Assembly: GCF_014084105.1 (NCBI RefSeq)
Contig: NZ_CP048289.1
Location: 7,015,922-7,079,921, forward strand
Length of the DNA: 64,000 nucleotides
Source of the DNA: Streptacidiphilus sp. P02-A3a
GTDB lineage: Bacteria; Actinomycetota; Actinomycetes; Streptomycetales; Streptomycetaceae
Direction: 5' to 3'
The stretch's first letter is position 1. Every line of letters starts with the position of its first letter. This document shows positions 16,368-25,001 of the stretch, one piece after another. The notes beneath the pieces were generated by a model. It saw only the letters and a program-made list of their open reading frames with translations. It was not told the DNA's origin and made no database searches. Position numbers and translations under genes: made by a program.

Positions 16368-18681
16368 GCCCATCCTGCTGCCCGACGGCGGCTGGCGCCT
16401 GTGGCGGCACTTCGCGCTGCGCGGCCCGGGGTTCCCGGTGACCGGGGTGCTGCGCCTGGCACCGCAGGGCCTGGCCGAGGCCGCCGACCGGTTCGGCGCC
16501 GGAGCGGAACTGGCCGGGGCCGACTGGCGGACCTTCGAGGCCGCCTTCGCCGACGCGGCCGTGGACACCGCCAGGGAGCTGCAGACGATCGCCCGCCGAT
16601 CCGACTTCCGGGCCGCGGTGGCCTGGCAGAACCGGGCCGTGCTGCGTTCCGGGATCGCGCCGTTCCTCGCCTGGACACCGAGTGCGGCGGGCCGCACCAG
16701 CATGCCGCGCCAGCGCGAGGAACTGGTGGCGCACTACTGGCAGCGGTTCTGCGTCAAGAACGACACCATCGGCTTCTTCGGCCCGGTCGGCTGGGCCACC
16801 CTCGACCCGGAGCTGCGCGGCGTCGAGGTGGACTGCGGCACCGGCCTGATCACCCGCTCCGAGGTCTTCTTCTCCAGCTGGTCGATCGACGAGCTGGCCA
16901 GGACCCTGGACCGCGATCCGGCCCTGCGCCTCTGGCTGGCGCCGCGCCGACTGCCGTACCTGCGCTTCGGAGAGGCGGAGGTACGGATCCCGGGGCGCCC
17001 CGCGCAGCCGGTGTCCGCGTTGGAGCACCAGGTGCTGCTGCGCTGCGACGGGGTGCGCCCGGCCCGGGAGATCCAGCGGGAGCTGGCCGACCAGGCCGCG
17101 CCGGAGACGGTCGAGCAGGTGCTGGAGCAACTCGTCCGGCGGCGCTGGATCGCCTGGCGGCTGGAGATCCCCGCCACCACGTACCCGGAGCGCCACCTGC
17201 GCCGGACCCTGGAGGGGATCGGCGACCCGGCGGTCCGCGAACCCGCCCTGGCCGGGCTCGCCGTGCTGGAACGCGGACGGGACCGGGTGCAGGCCGCCGG
17301 GACCGACGCGGAGGAACTCGTCTCCGCGCTCGCCGCCCTGGAGGGCGACTTCGCCGACCTGGCGGACGCCCCGGCGCAGCGCGCGAAGGGCACGCGGACG
17401 GCGCCGAACCGCGCCCTCGTGTACGCGGACTGCAGGCGCTCGGCCACCGCCCGGGTCGGCAGTGCGGTGCTGGAGGCCCTCACCCCGCTGGAGCTGTGCC
17501 TGACCGCCTCCCGCTGGATGACCGACCGGTTCGCCGAGGTCGTCGGCGCCCGGATCGCCGAGGCGTACCAGCGGCTGCGCGCCCAGCAGCGGACGGTCGA
17601 CCTGGGCTCGCTCTGGTTCGAGTGCCTGCCCGCCCCGCACAGCCGATCCATCGCCGACATCGACGCCATCCAGGCGGAGCTGCGCGAGCGCTGGGCGGCC
17701 ATCATCGGCGCCCCGGAGGACGCCCGGCGGGTGGAGCGGACCTCGGCCGACATCGCCGACCAGGTCCGCAAGGCGTTCGGGGACCCGGGCACCGGATGGT
17801 CGCTGTCCCGCTACGCCAGCCCGGACGTGATGCTCATCGCGGAGGGCCTCCAGGCCGTCGAGCGGGGCGAGTTCACCCTGGTGCTCGGCGAGCTGCACGT
17901 CGCGATGAACACCCTTGGCGCCTCGCTCTTCGTCAGCCAGCACCCGGACCGCGACGAGCTGATCGCGGAGACCACGGCGGACTTCCCCGGTCCGCGGCTG
18001 ATCCCGATGCTGCCCAAGGAGCTGCCGCTGATCCGCTGGTCCGCGCGCAGCCGCCCCGCCCTGGAGCGCCCGCATGACTACTACGTCGCGCTGGTGGACC
18101 ACACGGCCGACCCGCACCGTCCGCGCACCGTCCGCTGCGCCGACGTGTCGGTCGAGGAGCGGGAGGGCCGACTGGTCGCCGAACTGCCCGACGGCGCGGT
18201 GTTCGACCTGCTGGACGTCTTCTGCCACGCGATGACCAACCGGGTGATGGACCGCTTCCGGATCCGTCCGGACGACGACCACTCACCTCGGGTCACCGTC
18301 GACAAGATGGTCCTCTCCCGTGAGACCTGGCGCGTCGCCGCCGGACAGCTGCCCTTCGCCACCGAGAAGAACGAGGCGCGGCGCTTCGTCCGGGCCCGCC
18401 ACTGGCAGGCCGCGACCGGGCTCCCGCGACACGTGTTCGTGGTCTCGCCCGCCGAACCCCGACCGTTCTACGTGGACTTCGACAGCCCGGTGTACGTCAA
18501 CATCCTCGCCAAGGCGATCCGCCGACTGGCCGCCCGGGACCCGCAGGCCCGACTGACCGTCTCCGAGATGCTGCCCACTCCGGAGCAGGCCTGGCTCACC
18601 GACGACCAGGGCCACCGGTACAGCTCCGAACTGCGCCTGGTCGCGGTCGACCGCCTCAAGGTCCCGGGCGGCGCCACGTGA
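16360..18681 (+). CDS. LanB-like protein (N-terminal/glutamylation part only), copy 1
   Basis: 773 residues from ATG overlapping the carbamoyltransferase stop (ATGAGTGA). The whole protein matches the N-terminal part of class I lantibiotic dehydratases. Family-like stretches are FCVKNDTIGFFGPVGW (about residue 130), ELHVAMNTLGASLF (about 510) and PRHVFVVSPAEPRPFYVDF (about 690). The C-terminal SpaB_C elimination domain is missing; the chain ends shortly after the last match. Full LanB enzymes use glutamyl-tRNA to activate Ser/Thr. Short LanBs (PEARLs) use aminoacyl-tRNA to extend a peptide C-terminus. No LanA-like peptide lies in this operon, but a free carrier protein does, so a carrier- or peptide-bound amino acid is the likely target. 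It is paralogous to the protein at 21536. Confidence 0.82.
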   Translation: MSEPILLPDGGWRLWRHFALRGPGFPVTGVLRLAPQGLAEAADRFGAGAELAGADWRTFEAAFADAAVDTARELQTIARRSDFRAAVAWQNRAVLRSGIAPFLAWTPSAAGRTSMPRQREELVAHYWQRFCVKNDTIGFFGPVGWATLDPELRGVEVDCGTGLITRSEVFFSSWSIDELARTLDRDPALRLWLAPRRLPYLRFGEAEVRIPGRPAQPVSALEHQVLLRCDGVRPAREIQRELADQAAPETVEQVLEQLVRRRWIAWRLEIPATTYPERHLRRTLEGIGDPAVREPALAGLAVLERGRDRVQAAGTDAEELVSALAALEGDFADLADAPAQRAKGTRTAPNRALVYADCRRSATARVGSAVLEALTPLELCLTASRWMTDRFAEVVGARIAEAYQRLRAQQRTVDLGSLWFECLPAPHSRSIADIDAIQAELRERWAAIIGAPEDARRVERTSADIADQVRKAFGDPGTGWSLSRYASPDVMLIAEGLQAVERGEFTLVLGELHVAMNTLGASLFVSQHPDRDELIAETTADFPGPRLIPMLPKELPLIRWSARSRPALERPHDYYVALVDHTADPHRPRTVRCADVSVEEREGRLVAELPDGAVFDLLDVFCHAMTNRVMDRFRIRPDDDHSPRVTVDKMVLSRETWRVAAGQLPFATEKNEARRFVRARHWQAATGLPRHVFVVSPAEPRPFYVDFDSPVYVNILAKAIRRLAARDPQARLTVSEMLPTPEQAWLTDDQGHRYSSELRLVAVDRLKVPGGAT
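16723..16795. repeat. 73-bp direct repeat, copy 1 (in LanB-like gene 1)
   Basis: These 73 bases are identical to 21899-21971 in the second LanB-like gene, including synonymous positions. They code the block ending FCVKNDTIGFFGPVGW. Flanking sequence has diverged, so recent gene conversion or strong nucleotide-level constraint is more likely than overall recent duplication. Confidence 0.9.
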
Positions 18682-21161
18682 CCGCGCGGACCAGCTACGT
18701 CGACGCGATCGCCGCGCACGCCGCCCACGCTCCCGGGGCGCCCGCCCTGGTCACCGCGGACACTGTCCTGACGTACCGTGAACTGGTCTACCGGATCGAG
18801 AAGTTGGCGGTGGGTCTGGCCGCGCGCGGGGTCGGTCCCGAGCAGGTCTGCGCGGTGGCGGTGGAGCGCGGCCCGCAGGCCGTGGCGGCGATGGCCGCCG
18901 TCTCCCGGGCCGGTGGGGCCTTCCTCACCCTGGACGTGGACGCGCCGCCGCTGCGGCTCCAGGCGATGGCCGACAGCGCCCGGGCCACCTTCCTCGTCAC
19001 CACTGCCGCCCTCGCCGCCAAGCTCGATCTGACCGTCCCCGGGCCGACCGCGCTGATCGACGAGGAGGAAGGCCCCCGAGCGGCCGCGCGGCGCCCGCTG
19101 CCGGACATCGCGCCGCGTTCGCTGGCGTACGTGGCGCACACCTCCGGCTCGACCGGGACACCCAACGCGGTGCTGATCGAGCACCGCGGGCTCACCAACT
19201 ACCTGCGGTTCGTGGTCCGCGACTACGGGCTCGGCCCGCACACCACCGCGCTCCAGCTGGCCCCGCTGGGCTACGACGCGTCCATCCGGGACACCTTCGC
19301 CCCGCTGGTCGCGGGCGCCCGGCTGGTCCTGGCGGACCGCTCGGTGCTGCTTCGCGCCGAGGGATTCGCCGACACGGTGCGGCAGTTCGGCGTGGACACG
19401 GTGCTCAGCGCCACCCCGTCGCTGCTCACCTTCCTGACCCGGCACGAGGGCATCGCCGAGCAACTGCGCGGCCTGCGGCTGACGGTCTCCAGCGGGGAGT
19501 CGCTGCGGCCCTTCCTCACCGCGGGCGGCCACCGGGTGCTCGGCGGCAGGCTGGTCAACCAGTACGGCCCGACCGAATGCACCATGACCTCCACCCGGTT
19601 GCGTCTGCCCGAGGAGCCGGAGACCGGCGCCGACCTGATCGGCACGCCCATCGACGGCAGCTCCGTCCGGCTGCTGGACGCCGGGCTCGCCCCGGTCCCG
19701 GACGGCGAGGTCGGCGAGATCCACATCGCCGGGGCCGGTGTGGCGCGCGGCTACGGCGGCCGTCCCGCGCTGACCGCCGACCGCTTCCTGCCCGACCCGG
19801 CGGGTCCGCCCGGTGCGCGGATGTACCGGACCGGCGACCTGGCCCGGCGGCGGCCCGACCGCACCCTGGAGTACCTCGGCCGCAGCGACCGGCAGATCAA
19901 GATCCGCGGCTACCGGGTGGACCCGGCCGAGATCGAGGGGGAACTGCTCGGACACCCCGCGGTGACCGGCGCCGTGGTCACCGCGTCGACCGACGACCAG
20001 GGCCGCACCTACCTGGTCGCCCACGTCGCCGGACCGACGGCCGAGGTGGCCGACTCCGCGCTGCGCACCCACCTGGCGCGGACCCTGCCGTTCCACCTGA
20101 TGCCGCGCCGCTTCGTCCGGATCGACCGGGTGCCCACCACCAGCACTGGTAAGGCCGACCACCGCGCGCTGAGCTCACCGGACACCACGACAGGTCCACG
20201 GCCCCGGCCCGACCTGGGGGACGTCCGGGCGGCGGCCGACCGGATCGCCGCCCAGGTGCGGCGGACCCCGCTGCTGGTCCTCGACGCGCTGCCCGGCATC
20301 CTGCTCAAGGCCGAACACCTCCAGCACGGAGGTTCGTTCAAGGTCCGCGGCGCCACCAACGCGATGGCCGGAGCCACTGCGGCCGGGATCGTCACCGGCT
20401 CCTCGGGCAACCACGGCATCGCGGTCGCCCGCAACGGCCGGGCCCTGGGCGTCCCGGTCACCGTGGTGATGGCGGCGGGAGCCAGCGAGGACAAGGAGCG
20501 GGTCATCCGCTCACTGGGCGCGCGGGTGGTCCGGGTGGACGGTGGCGTGGCGGAACGCGAGCAGCGGGCCCTCGCCTGCGCGGAGCGGACCGGCGCGCTG
20601 TTCGTGCCCTCCTCCGACCAGGAGTTGGTGGTCGCGGGCCAGGGCACGGTCGGCCTGGAGATCTTCGAGGACGCGCCCGAGGTCGATACCGTCTTCGTTC
20701 CGACCGGCGGCGGCGGTCTGCTCGCCGGAATCTGCCTGGCCGCGCGGGCGGCCCGCCGCCCGGTGCGGATCGTCGGCGTCGAGCCGACCGGCGCCAACCG
20801 CTACGCCCGCTCGCTGGCCGCCGGACGACCGGTCGCCGTGCCGCCCTCGGCCACCGTCGCCGACGGGCTGCGCGGGCAGCGGCCAGGCGCGGTCCCGTTC
20901 CCGATCATCCGGGACCGGGTGGACGCCCTGGTCGACGTCTCCGACCAGGAGATCCTGCGGGCCATGCGGCTGCTGCACGGGGCGGGCGTCGCCGCCGAGG
21001 CCAGCGGCAGCGTCGCGCTGGCCGGAGCGCTCTCCGAGGCGGGCCGCCCGCTGTGGGGCAGCCGCGTCGCCGTCGTCGTGTCAGGGGGCAACACGCCCGC
21101 CGCCCTGGCCGCCGGGCTGTACGCCCGTCCCGGGGATCGGCCCCCGGGCGAACCGGCCTGA
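18678..21161 (+). CDS. NRPS adenylation domain fused to a fold-type-II PLP lyase/racemase
   Basis: 827 residues from GTG overlapping the LanB stop (GTGA). Residues 1 to about 495 are an adenylation domain: HTSGSTGTPNAV (A3, with Asn where PKG normally has Lys), NQYGPTE (A5), YRTGDL (A7), and TSTGKAD with the A10 lysine. The pocket read by eye against PheA is D-A-R-S-V-S-Q-M-T-K, which I cannot assign; D235 indicates an alpha-amino acid. From about 505 to the end is a threonine-dehydratase/serine-racemase domain: PLP lysine at about K555 (GGSFKVRGATNAM), SSGNHGIAVA, and the phosphate loop PTGGGGLLAGI. No carrier domain lies inside, but one follows 98 bp later. The fusion suggests amino acid activation tied to beta-elimination, racemisation or beta-replacement, possibly on the carrier. 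Confidence 0.88.
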   Translation: MTARTSYVDAIAAHAAHAPGAPALVTADTVLTYRELVYRIEKLAVGLAARGVGPEQVCAVAVERGPQAVAAMAAVSRAGGAFLTLDVDAPPLRLQAMADSARATFLVTTAALAAKLDLTVPGPTALIDEEEGPRAAARRPLPDIAPRSLAYVAHTSGSTGTPNAVLIEHRGLTNYLRFVVRDYGLGPHTTALQLAPLGYDASIRDTFAPLVAGARLVLADRSVLLRAEGFADTVRQFGVDTVLSATPSLLTFLTRHEGIAEQLRGLRLTVSSGESLRPFLTAGGHRVLGGRLVNQYGPTECTMTSTRLRLPEEPETGADLIGTPIDGSSVRLLDAGLAPVPDGEVGEIHIAGAGVARGYGGRPALTADRFLPDPAGPPGARMYRTGDLARRRPDRTLEYLGRSDRQIKIRGYRVDPAEIEGELLGHPAVTGAVVTASTDDQGRTYLVAHVAGPTAEVADSALRTHLARTLPFHLMPRRFVRIDRVPTTSTGKADHRALSSPDTTTGPRPRPDLGDVRAAADRIAAQVRRTPLLVLDALPGILLKAEHLQHGGSFKVRGATNAMAGATAAGIVTGSSGNHGIAVARNGRALGVPVTVVMAAGASEDKERVIRSLGARVVRVDGGVAEREQRALACAERTGALFVPSSDQELVVAGQGTVGLEIFEDAPEVDTVFVPTGGGGLLAGICLAARAARRPVRIVGVEPTGANRYARSLAAGRPVAVPPSATVADGLRGQRPGAVPFPIIRDRVDALVDVSDQEILRAMRLLHGAGVAAEASGSVALAGALSEAGRPLWGSRVAVVVSGGNTPAALAAGLYARPGDRPPGEPA

Positions 21162-21258
21162 CCCGCGCGGACCGTCGGCACCGGGCCGACACCGCGCCGT
21201 CGGCCGACATCCGTCGGTCGACCCGTCCAGCAAGCATCCGCTGACCCGGAGGTATCGC

Positions 21259-21522
21259 ATGACCAGTACGGACAGCCACCAGATCGAAGCCGCAGCCCTC
21301 CCCGAGCTGATCGCCTCCTTCTACCGGGAGACGCTCGGCGACGAGGCGCTGGACACCTTCAGCGACTTCTTCGAGGCGGGCGGCGACTCACTCAGCGCCT
21401 TCCAGATCACCGCCCGGCTGCAACAGGCGGTCGGCGTGGAGGTCCCGGTCGCCCTGGTCTTCACCTACCCGTCGCCCGAGGACCTCGCCATGGTCGTCAT
21501 CGCCGACGCCGGCCTGAGCTAG
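21259..21522 (+). CDS. Free-standing peptidyl carrier protein
   Basis: 87 residues from ATG with CGGAGGT upstream. The phosphopantetheine site is FFEAGGDSLSAFQI with Ser at about residue 44, and the length is that of a single carrier domain. It sits between the A-domain/PLP fusion and the second LanB-like gene, which starts 13 bp later behind a perfect AAGGAGGTG. It is the obvious acceptor for the preceding adenylation domain. The larger NRPS starts with a condensation domain and lacks a loading module, so this carrier probably delivers the first residue to it in trans. Confidence 0.9.
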   Translation: MTSTDSHQIEAAALPELIASFYRETLGDEALDTFSDFFEAGGDSLSAFQITARLQQAVGVEVPVALVFTYPSPEDLAMVVIADAGLS

Positions 21523-21535
21523 AAGGAGGTGGACC

Positions 21536-23830
21536 ATGGCCGGGACAACCGTCCCGCTGGGGGACAAGTGGCAGCTGTGGCGGCAGTTCGCACTGCGCGG
21601 GCCGGGCTTCCCGGCTGACGGGGTGCTGCGGCTGGCCGTGCCCGAGCTGGTCAGGGCGGCCGACGCCCTGGGGCCGCGGGCCGCGCTGACCGGGCCCGCC
21701 TGGAAGGCCTTCGAGGCAGCCTTCGCCGAGGCGGCGGTGGACAGTGCCCGGGAACTGCAGCGGATCGCCGCCCGGCCGGACTTCCAGGCCGCGGTGGCCT
21801 GGCAGAACCGCGCCGTGGTCGGCCGCGCCGTGGAGCCGTTCGTGCGCTGGGAGCCGAGCGTGGCCGGGCGGACCAGCAGCCACCGGCAGCGTGAGGAGCT
21901 GGTGGCGCACTACTGGCAGCGGTTCTGCGTCAAGAACGACACCATCGGCTTCTTCGGCCCGGTCGGCTGGGGCGAACTCGACCCGGAGCGGCCCGGAGTG
22001 ACGGTCGAGCCCGGAGCGGGCCTGCTTTCCCGGACCGAGGTGTACTTCTCCAGCTGGTCGATCGACGAACTCGTGAAGGTGCTGAACGCCGACCCGGGAC
22101 TGCGCGACTGGGTGGCCCCGCGCCGCATGCCCTACCTGCGGATCAGCGAGACCGAGGCCCTGCTGCCCGGTCGGCCCCCGCAACCGGCCACCGACCTGGA
22201 GCTGGCCGCCCTGCGGCTGTGCGACGGCCGCCGCCCGGTCCGGGAGATCCGGCGGGAACTGGCCGACCGGGCCGCGCCACCGGAGGTCGAGCAGCTGCTG
22301 GAGCAGCTGGTCCGGCGGCGCTGGATCGTGCGCAAGCTTGAGGTTCCGGCCGGTACCCACCCCGAGCGCCACCTGCGCGACTGGCTGGAGCGGGTCGGCG
22401 ACGAGACGGCGCGGCGCCGCGGCCTGCGCCTGCTGGAGGCGCTCGAACGCGGACGGGCCAGGGTCGCCGCGGCGGCGGCCGGACCGGAGCTGACCGAGGC
22501 GCTGGCCGCCCTGGAGTCCGACTTCCGGGAACTGACCGACGCGGCGGCGACCCGAGAGAAGGGCGGGAGCACGGCGCCCTGCCGGACCCTGGTCTACGCC
22601 GACAGCATCCGGTCCGCCACGGCGACGGTCGGCGCCGAGGTCCTGCGGGCCCTGGCACCGCTGGACCTGCTGCTGACCAGCGCCACCTGGCTCACCTCCC
22701 GGCTGGCGTCCCGGGTGCTGACCCTGGCCGAGCAGGTCCACGACCGGCTGAGCGCGGCCGGTGGCGAATCGATCGACCTGGCGTCGTTCTGGTTCGCCTG
22801 CATGCCCGTCCTGCACGGCGACGCGGTCGCCGAGGCGGCCGCCCTCCAGCACGAGTTCTGGCAGCGCTGGTCCGCGGTCCTGCGCCTGCCGGAGCGGAGC
22901 GGCAACGTCACGGTCGCCTCGGCGGACATCGCCGAGGCGGTGCGGGGCGCCTTCGACGAGCGGTCCGCGGGCTGGACCGCGGCCCGCTACCTCAGCCCGG
23001 ACGTGATGCTGGCCGCCGACGGCCGGGAGGCCTTGGAGCGCGGCGAGTTCGAGCTGGTGGTCGGCGAGCTGCACGTGGCCACCAACACGCTCGGCGCCTC
23101 GCTCTTCGTCCACCAGCACCCGGCCCCGGACGAACTGTTCGAGCAGACCAGCCGGGACCACCCGCAGCCGAGGCTGATGCCGCTGCTGCCCAAGGAGCAC
23201 CGCGCCCGACTCTCCACCCGGGTCCGACACGCCCTGGTCCGGCCCGAGGACTACCAGGTCGCCCTGCTCGACCACGGCGCCGACCCGCAGCGGGAGCGGA
23301 CCGTGGCCAGCGCCGACGCGGTGGTGGAGCGGCAGGACGGCCGACTGGTGGTCCGGCTGCCCGACGGAGCGGTCTTCGGCGTGTTGGACGTCTTCGCGCA
23401 CGTCCTGACCACCCTGGTGATCGATCTGTGCCGACTGCTGCCCGAGGCCGACCATACCCCCCGGATCACCGTGGACCGGCTGGTGCTGGCCCGGGAGACC
23501 TGGCGGTACGTCGGTGCCGCCCTCGACTGCGCCCAGGACAAGAGCGAGGCGCGCCGCTTCGTGCGGGTCCGCCGCTGGCACGCCGCGACCGGGCTGCCCA
23601 GGTTCGTCTTCGTCACCGCGCCGACCGAACCCCGGCCGTTCTTCGTGGACTTCGACAGTCCGGCGTACGTCAGCCTGTTCGCCAAGGCGGTTCGCCGCCT
23701 CACCCGCCAGGACCCGCAGGGCCGTCTGACGGTCACGGAGATGCTGCCCACCCCGGAGCAGACCTGGCTCACCGACGACCAGGGCAACCGCTACACCAGC
23801 GAACTGCGCTTCGTCGTCCTCGACGACTGA
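21536..23830 (+). CDS. LanB-like protein (N-terminal/glutamylation part only), copy 2
   Basis: 764 residues from ATG behind an ideal Shine-Dalgarno (AAGGAGGTG). It is colinear with the LanB-like protein at 16360 throughout: FCVKNDTIGFFGPVGW, ELHVATNTLGASLF, PRFVFVTAPTEPRPFFVDF, and the tail TEMLPTPEQTWLTDDQGN. The SpaB_C elimination domain is again absent. The two copies flank the A-PLP fusion and carrier protein and share a 73-bp exact repeat. Either each adds or activates a different residue, or they work as a heterodimer. Last gene of the plus-strand operon; a strong hairpin follows. Confidence 0.82.
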   Translation: MAGTTVPLGDKWQLWRQFALRGPGFPADGVLRLAVPELVRAADALGPRAALTGPAWKAFEAAFAEAAVDSARELQRIAARPDFQAAVAWQNRAVVGRAVEPFVRWEPSVAGRTSSHRQREELVAHYWQRFCVKNDTIGFFGPVGWGELDPERPGVTVEPGAGLLSRTEVYFSSWSIDELVKVLNADPGLRDWVAPRRMPYLRISETEALLPGRPPQPATDLELAALRLCDGRRPVREIRRELADRAAPPEVEQLLEQLVRRRWIVRKLEVPAGTHPERHLRDWLERVGDETARRRGLRLLEALERGRARVAAAAAGPELTEALAALESDFRELTDAAATREKGGSTAPCRTLVYADSIRSATATVGAEVLRALAPLDLLLTSATWLTSRLASRVLTLAEQVHDRLSAAGGESIDLASFWFACMPVLHGDAVAEAAALQHEFWQRWSAVLRLPERSGNVTVASADIAEAVRGAFDERSAGWTAARYLSPDVMLAADGREALERGEFELVVGELHVATNTLGASLFVHQHPAPDELFEQTSRDHPQPRLMPLLPKEHRARLSTRVRHALVRPEDYQVALLDHGADPQRERTVASADAVVERQDGRLVVRLPDGAVFGVLDVFAHVLTTLVIDLCRLLPEADHTPRITVDRLVLARETWRYVGAALDCAQDKSEARRFVRVRRWHAATGLPRFVFVTAPTEPRPFFVDFDSPAYVSLFAKAVRRLTRQDPQGRLTVTEMLPTPEQTWLTDDQGNRYTSELRFVVLDD
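21899..21971. repeat. 73-bp direct repeat, copy 2 (in LanB-like gene 2)
   Basis: Exact copy of 16723-16795, same orientation, about 5.2 kb apart. Recombination between the copies would delete the rest of the first LanB gene, the A-PLP fusion and the carrier gene and leave one chimeric LanB gene. Confidence 0.9.
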
Positions 23831-23923
23831 CGTCCTCGACCTCTGGCGCCAACCGAACGGGCCGCCCCCGGGAAACCGACGGAGGCGGCCCTTCGCCGTG
23901 TCCCGGCCCCGGTGCCGAACGCC

Positions 23924-23959
23924 GACGGACCGTCGGCGCCCGGGCGCCGACGGTCCGTC
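23924..23959. terminator. Bidirectional hairpin between convergent operons
   Basis: A perfect 17-bp inverted repeat (gacggaccgtcggcgcc with its complement) separated by 2 nt, placed between the stop of the second LanB-like gene at 23830 and the convergent hydroxylase stop at 23984. There is no U-tract, as is common for actinomycete terminators. Confidence 0.8.
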
Positions 23960-23983
23960 AAGGGCGGTGCGTGCAGGGGCCGG

Positions 23984-24970
23984 TCAGTCCGTCAGGACGT
24001 GTCCGTCGTCGGCCCGGTGGATCCGGGAGCGGCGCAGGTTCTGGGTGGCGAAGGTGCGGTGCAGCCACCGGTCGCGCCCGTCGTAGCGCGGGACGAAACC
24101 GGTGCGGCCGTGCGCGGTCACCCGGTTGTCGACGACAGCGAGGTCGCCGGGCAGCAGGCGATGGGTCAGCGCGTGTACGGAGAAGAGCCGCTGGAGTTCG
24201 AGCAGGGCCTGCGCCGCCCGATCGGTGAGCGGTTCGGTGGCGGCGAAGTCGACCAGCAGGTCCGGATCGTCGGGGGCGCCGCTGAGCACCGGGTGCGGCT
24301 CGGAGTGCGACGCGGGCAGCGCGAAGGAGGGCGGCGGCGCGGTGGTGAACTCGGGCCGGAACAGGGTCTCCCGGTGGGTGGCGCCGAGCAGGTGGTGGAC
24401 CTGCCGGATGGAGGCGGTGCGCAGCCCGGCCACCCGGTCGTGGTCGGCGCGCACGCACAGCAGCAGGACGAAGTCGGGGCGGTGGTGGTGGAAGGCGTTC
24501 TCGTTGTGGAAGGTCAGCAGGTCCGACCCCTCGTTGCCCTGGGACTCCTCGCTGCCCGGCACCGGGACCACGTCGTGGACCATCGCGCCGGACTTCTCCG
24601 GCCGGAAGGAGATCGGCTCGCCGAGTACGTGGGTGAGCAGCATCAGGACGGAGGCGGGGATCGTGGCCTCGCGCTGGACGGAGCCGCTGACCGAGGGCGT
24701 CGCCCCGATCAGCTCCTCGTCGAACGGGAGGCCGCGGATCAGCAGGGATCCGGCCGCTCCCGGGTCGCGGCCGAAGGCGGCGAGGGACTTGCGCAGGGCG
24801 GCGGGCAGGTCGTGGCTGAGGCGGCCGGCCTGGCGGATCCAGGCGGGGTCGTCCATCCGTCCGCCCGCGAAGGGCAGGAGGTCGGCGGCCAGGGTCTCGA
24901 CGGCCATGGACACGCTGGGGTCCAGGGTCACCACACTGTCGTGTGACTCCGCTGTGAGGACGGGGGGCAT
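23984..24970 (-). CDS. Fe(II)/2-oxoglutarate amino acid hydroxylase (AsnO/VioC-like)
   Basis: 328 residues from ATG with AAAGGAAGTG upstream. It is a clavaminate-synthase-like (TauD superfamily) dioxygenase. The iron triad is HNENAF (H155, E157) and TAHGRTGF (H287), with an Arg in RDRWLHRTF near 301-305 for 2-oxoglutarate. This family includes the NRPS-associated beta-hydroxylases of Asn and Arg. It starts 31 bp after the two-module NRPS stop in the same direction, so it is probably co-transcribed. Candidate substrates are the Asn or Asp monomers predicted from the A domains. Free amino acid rather than carrier-bound substrate is usual for the family, but this is not visible here. Confidence 0.85.
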   Translation of the reverse strand: MPPVLTAESHDSVVTLDPSVSMAVETLAADLLPFAGGRMDDPAWIRQAGRLSHDLPAALRKSLAAFGRDPGAAGSLLIRGLPFDEELIGATPSVSGSVQREATIPASVLMLLTHVLGEPISFRPEKSGAMVHDVVPVPGSEESQGNEGSDLLTFHNENAFHHHRPDFVLLLCVRADHDRVAGLRTASIRQVHHLLGATHRETLFRPEFTTAPPPSFALPASHSEPHPVLSGAPDDPDLLVDFAATEPLTDRAAQALLELQRLFSVHALTHRLLPGDLAVVDNRVTAHGRTGFVPRYDGRDRWLHRTFATQNLRRSRIHRADDGHVLTD

Positions 24971-25001
24971 CGGTTCACTTCCTTTGTCGGGATCGGGTCC
25001 G

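Noticed and set aside
16360..23830. A class I lanthipeptide cluster
   Set aside because: Both LanB-like proteins lack the SpaB_C elimination domain, and no LanC or LanA gene lies in the operon.
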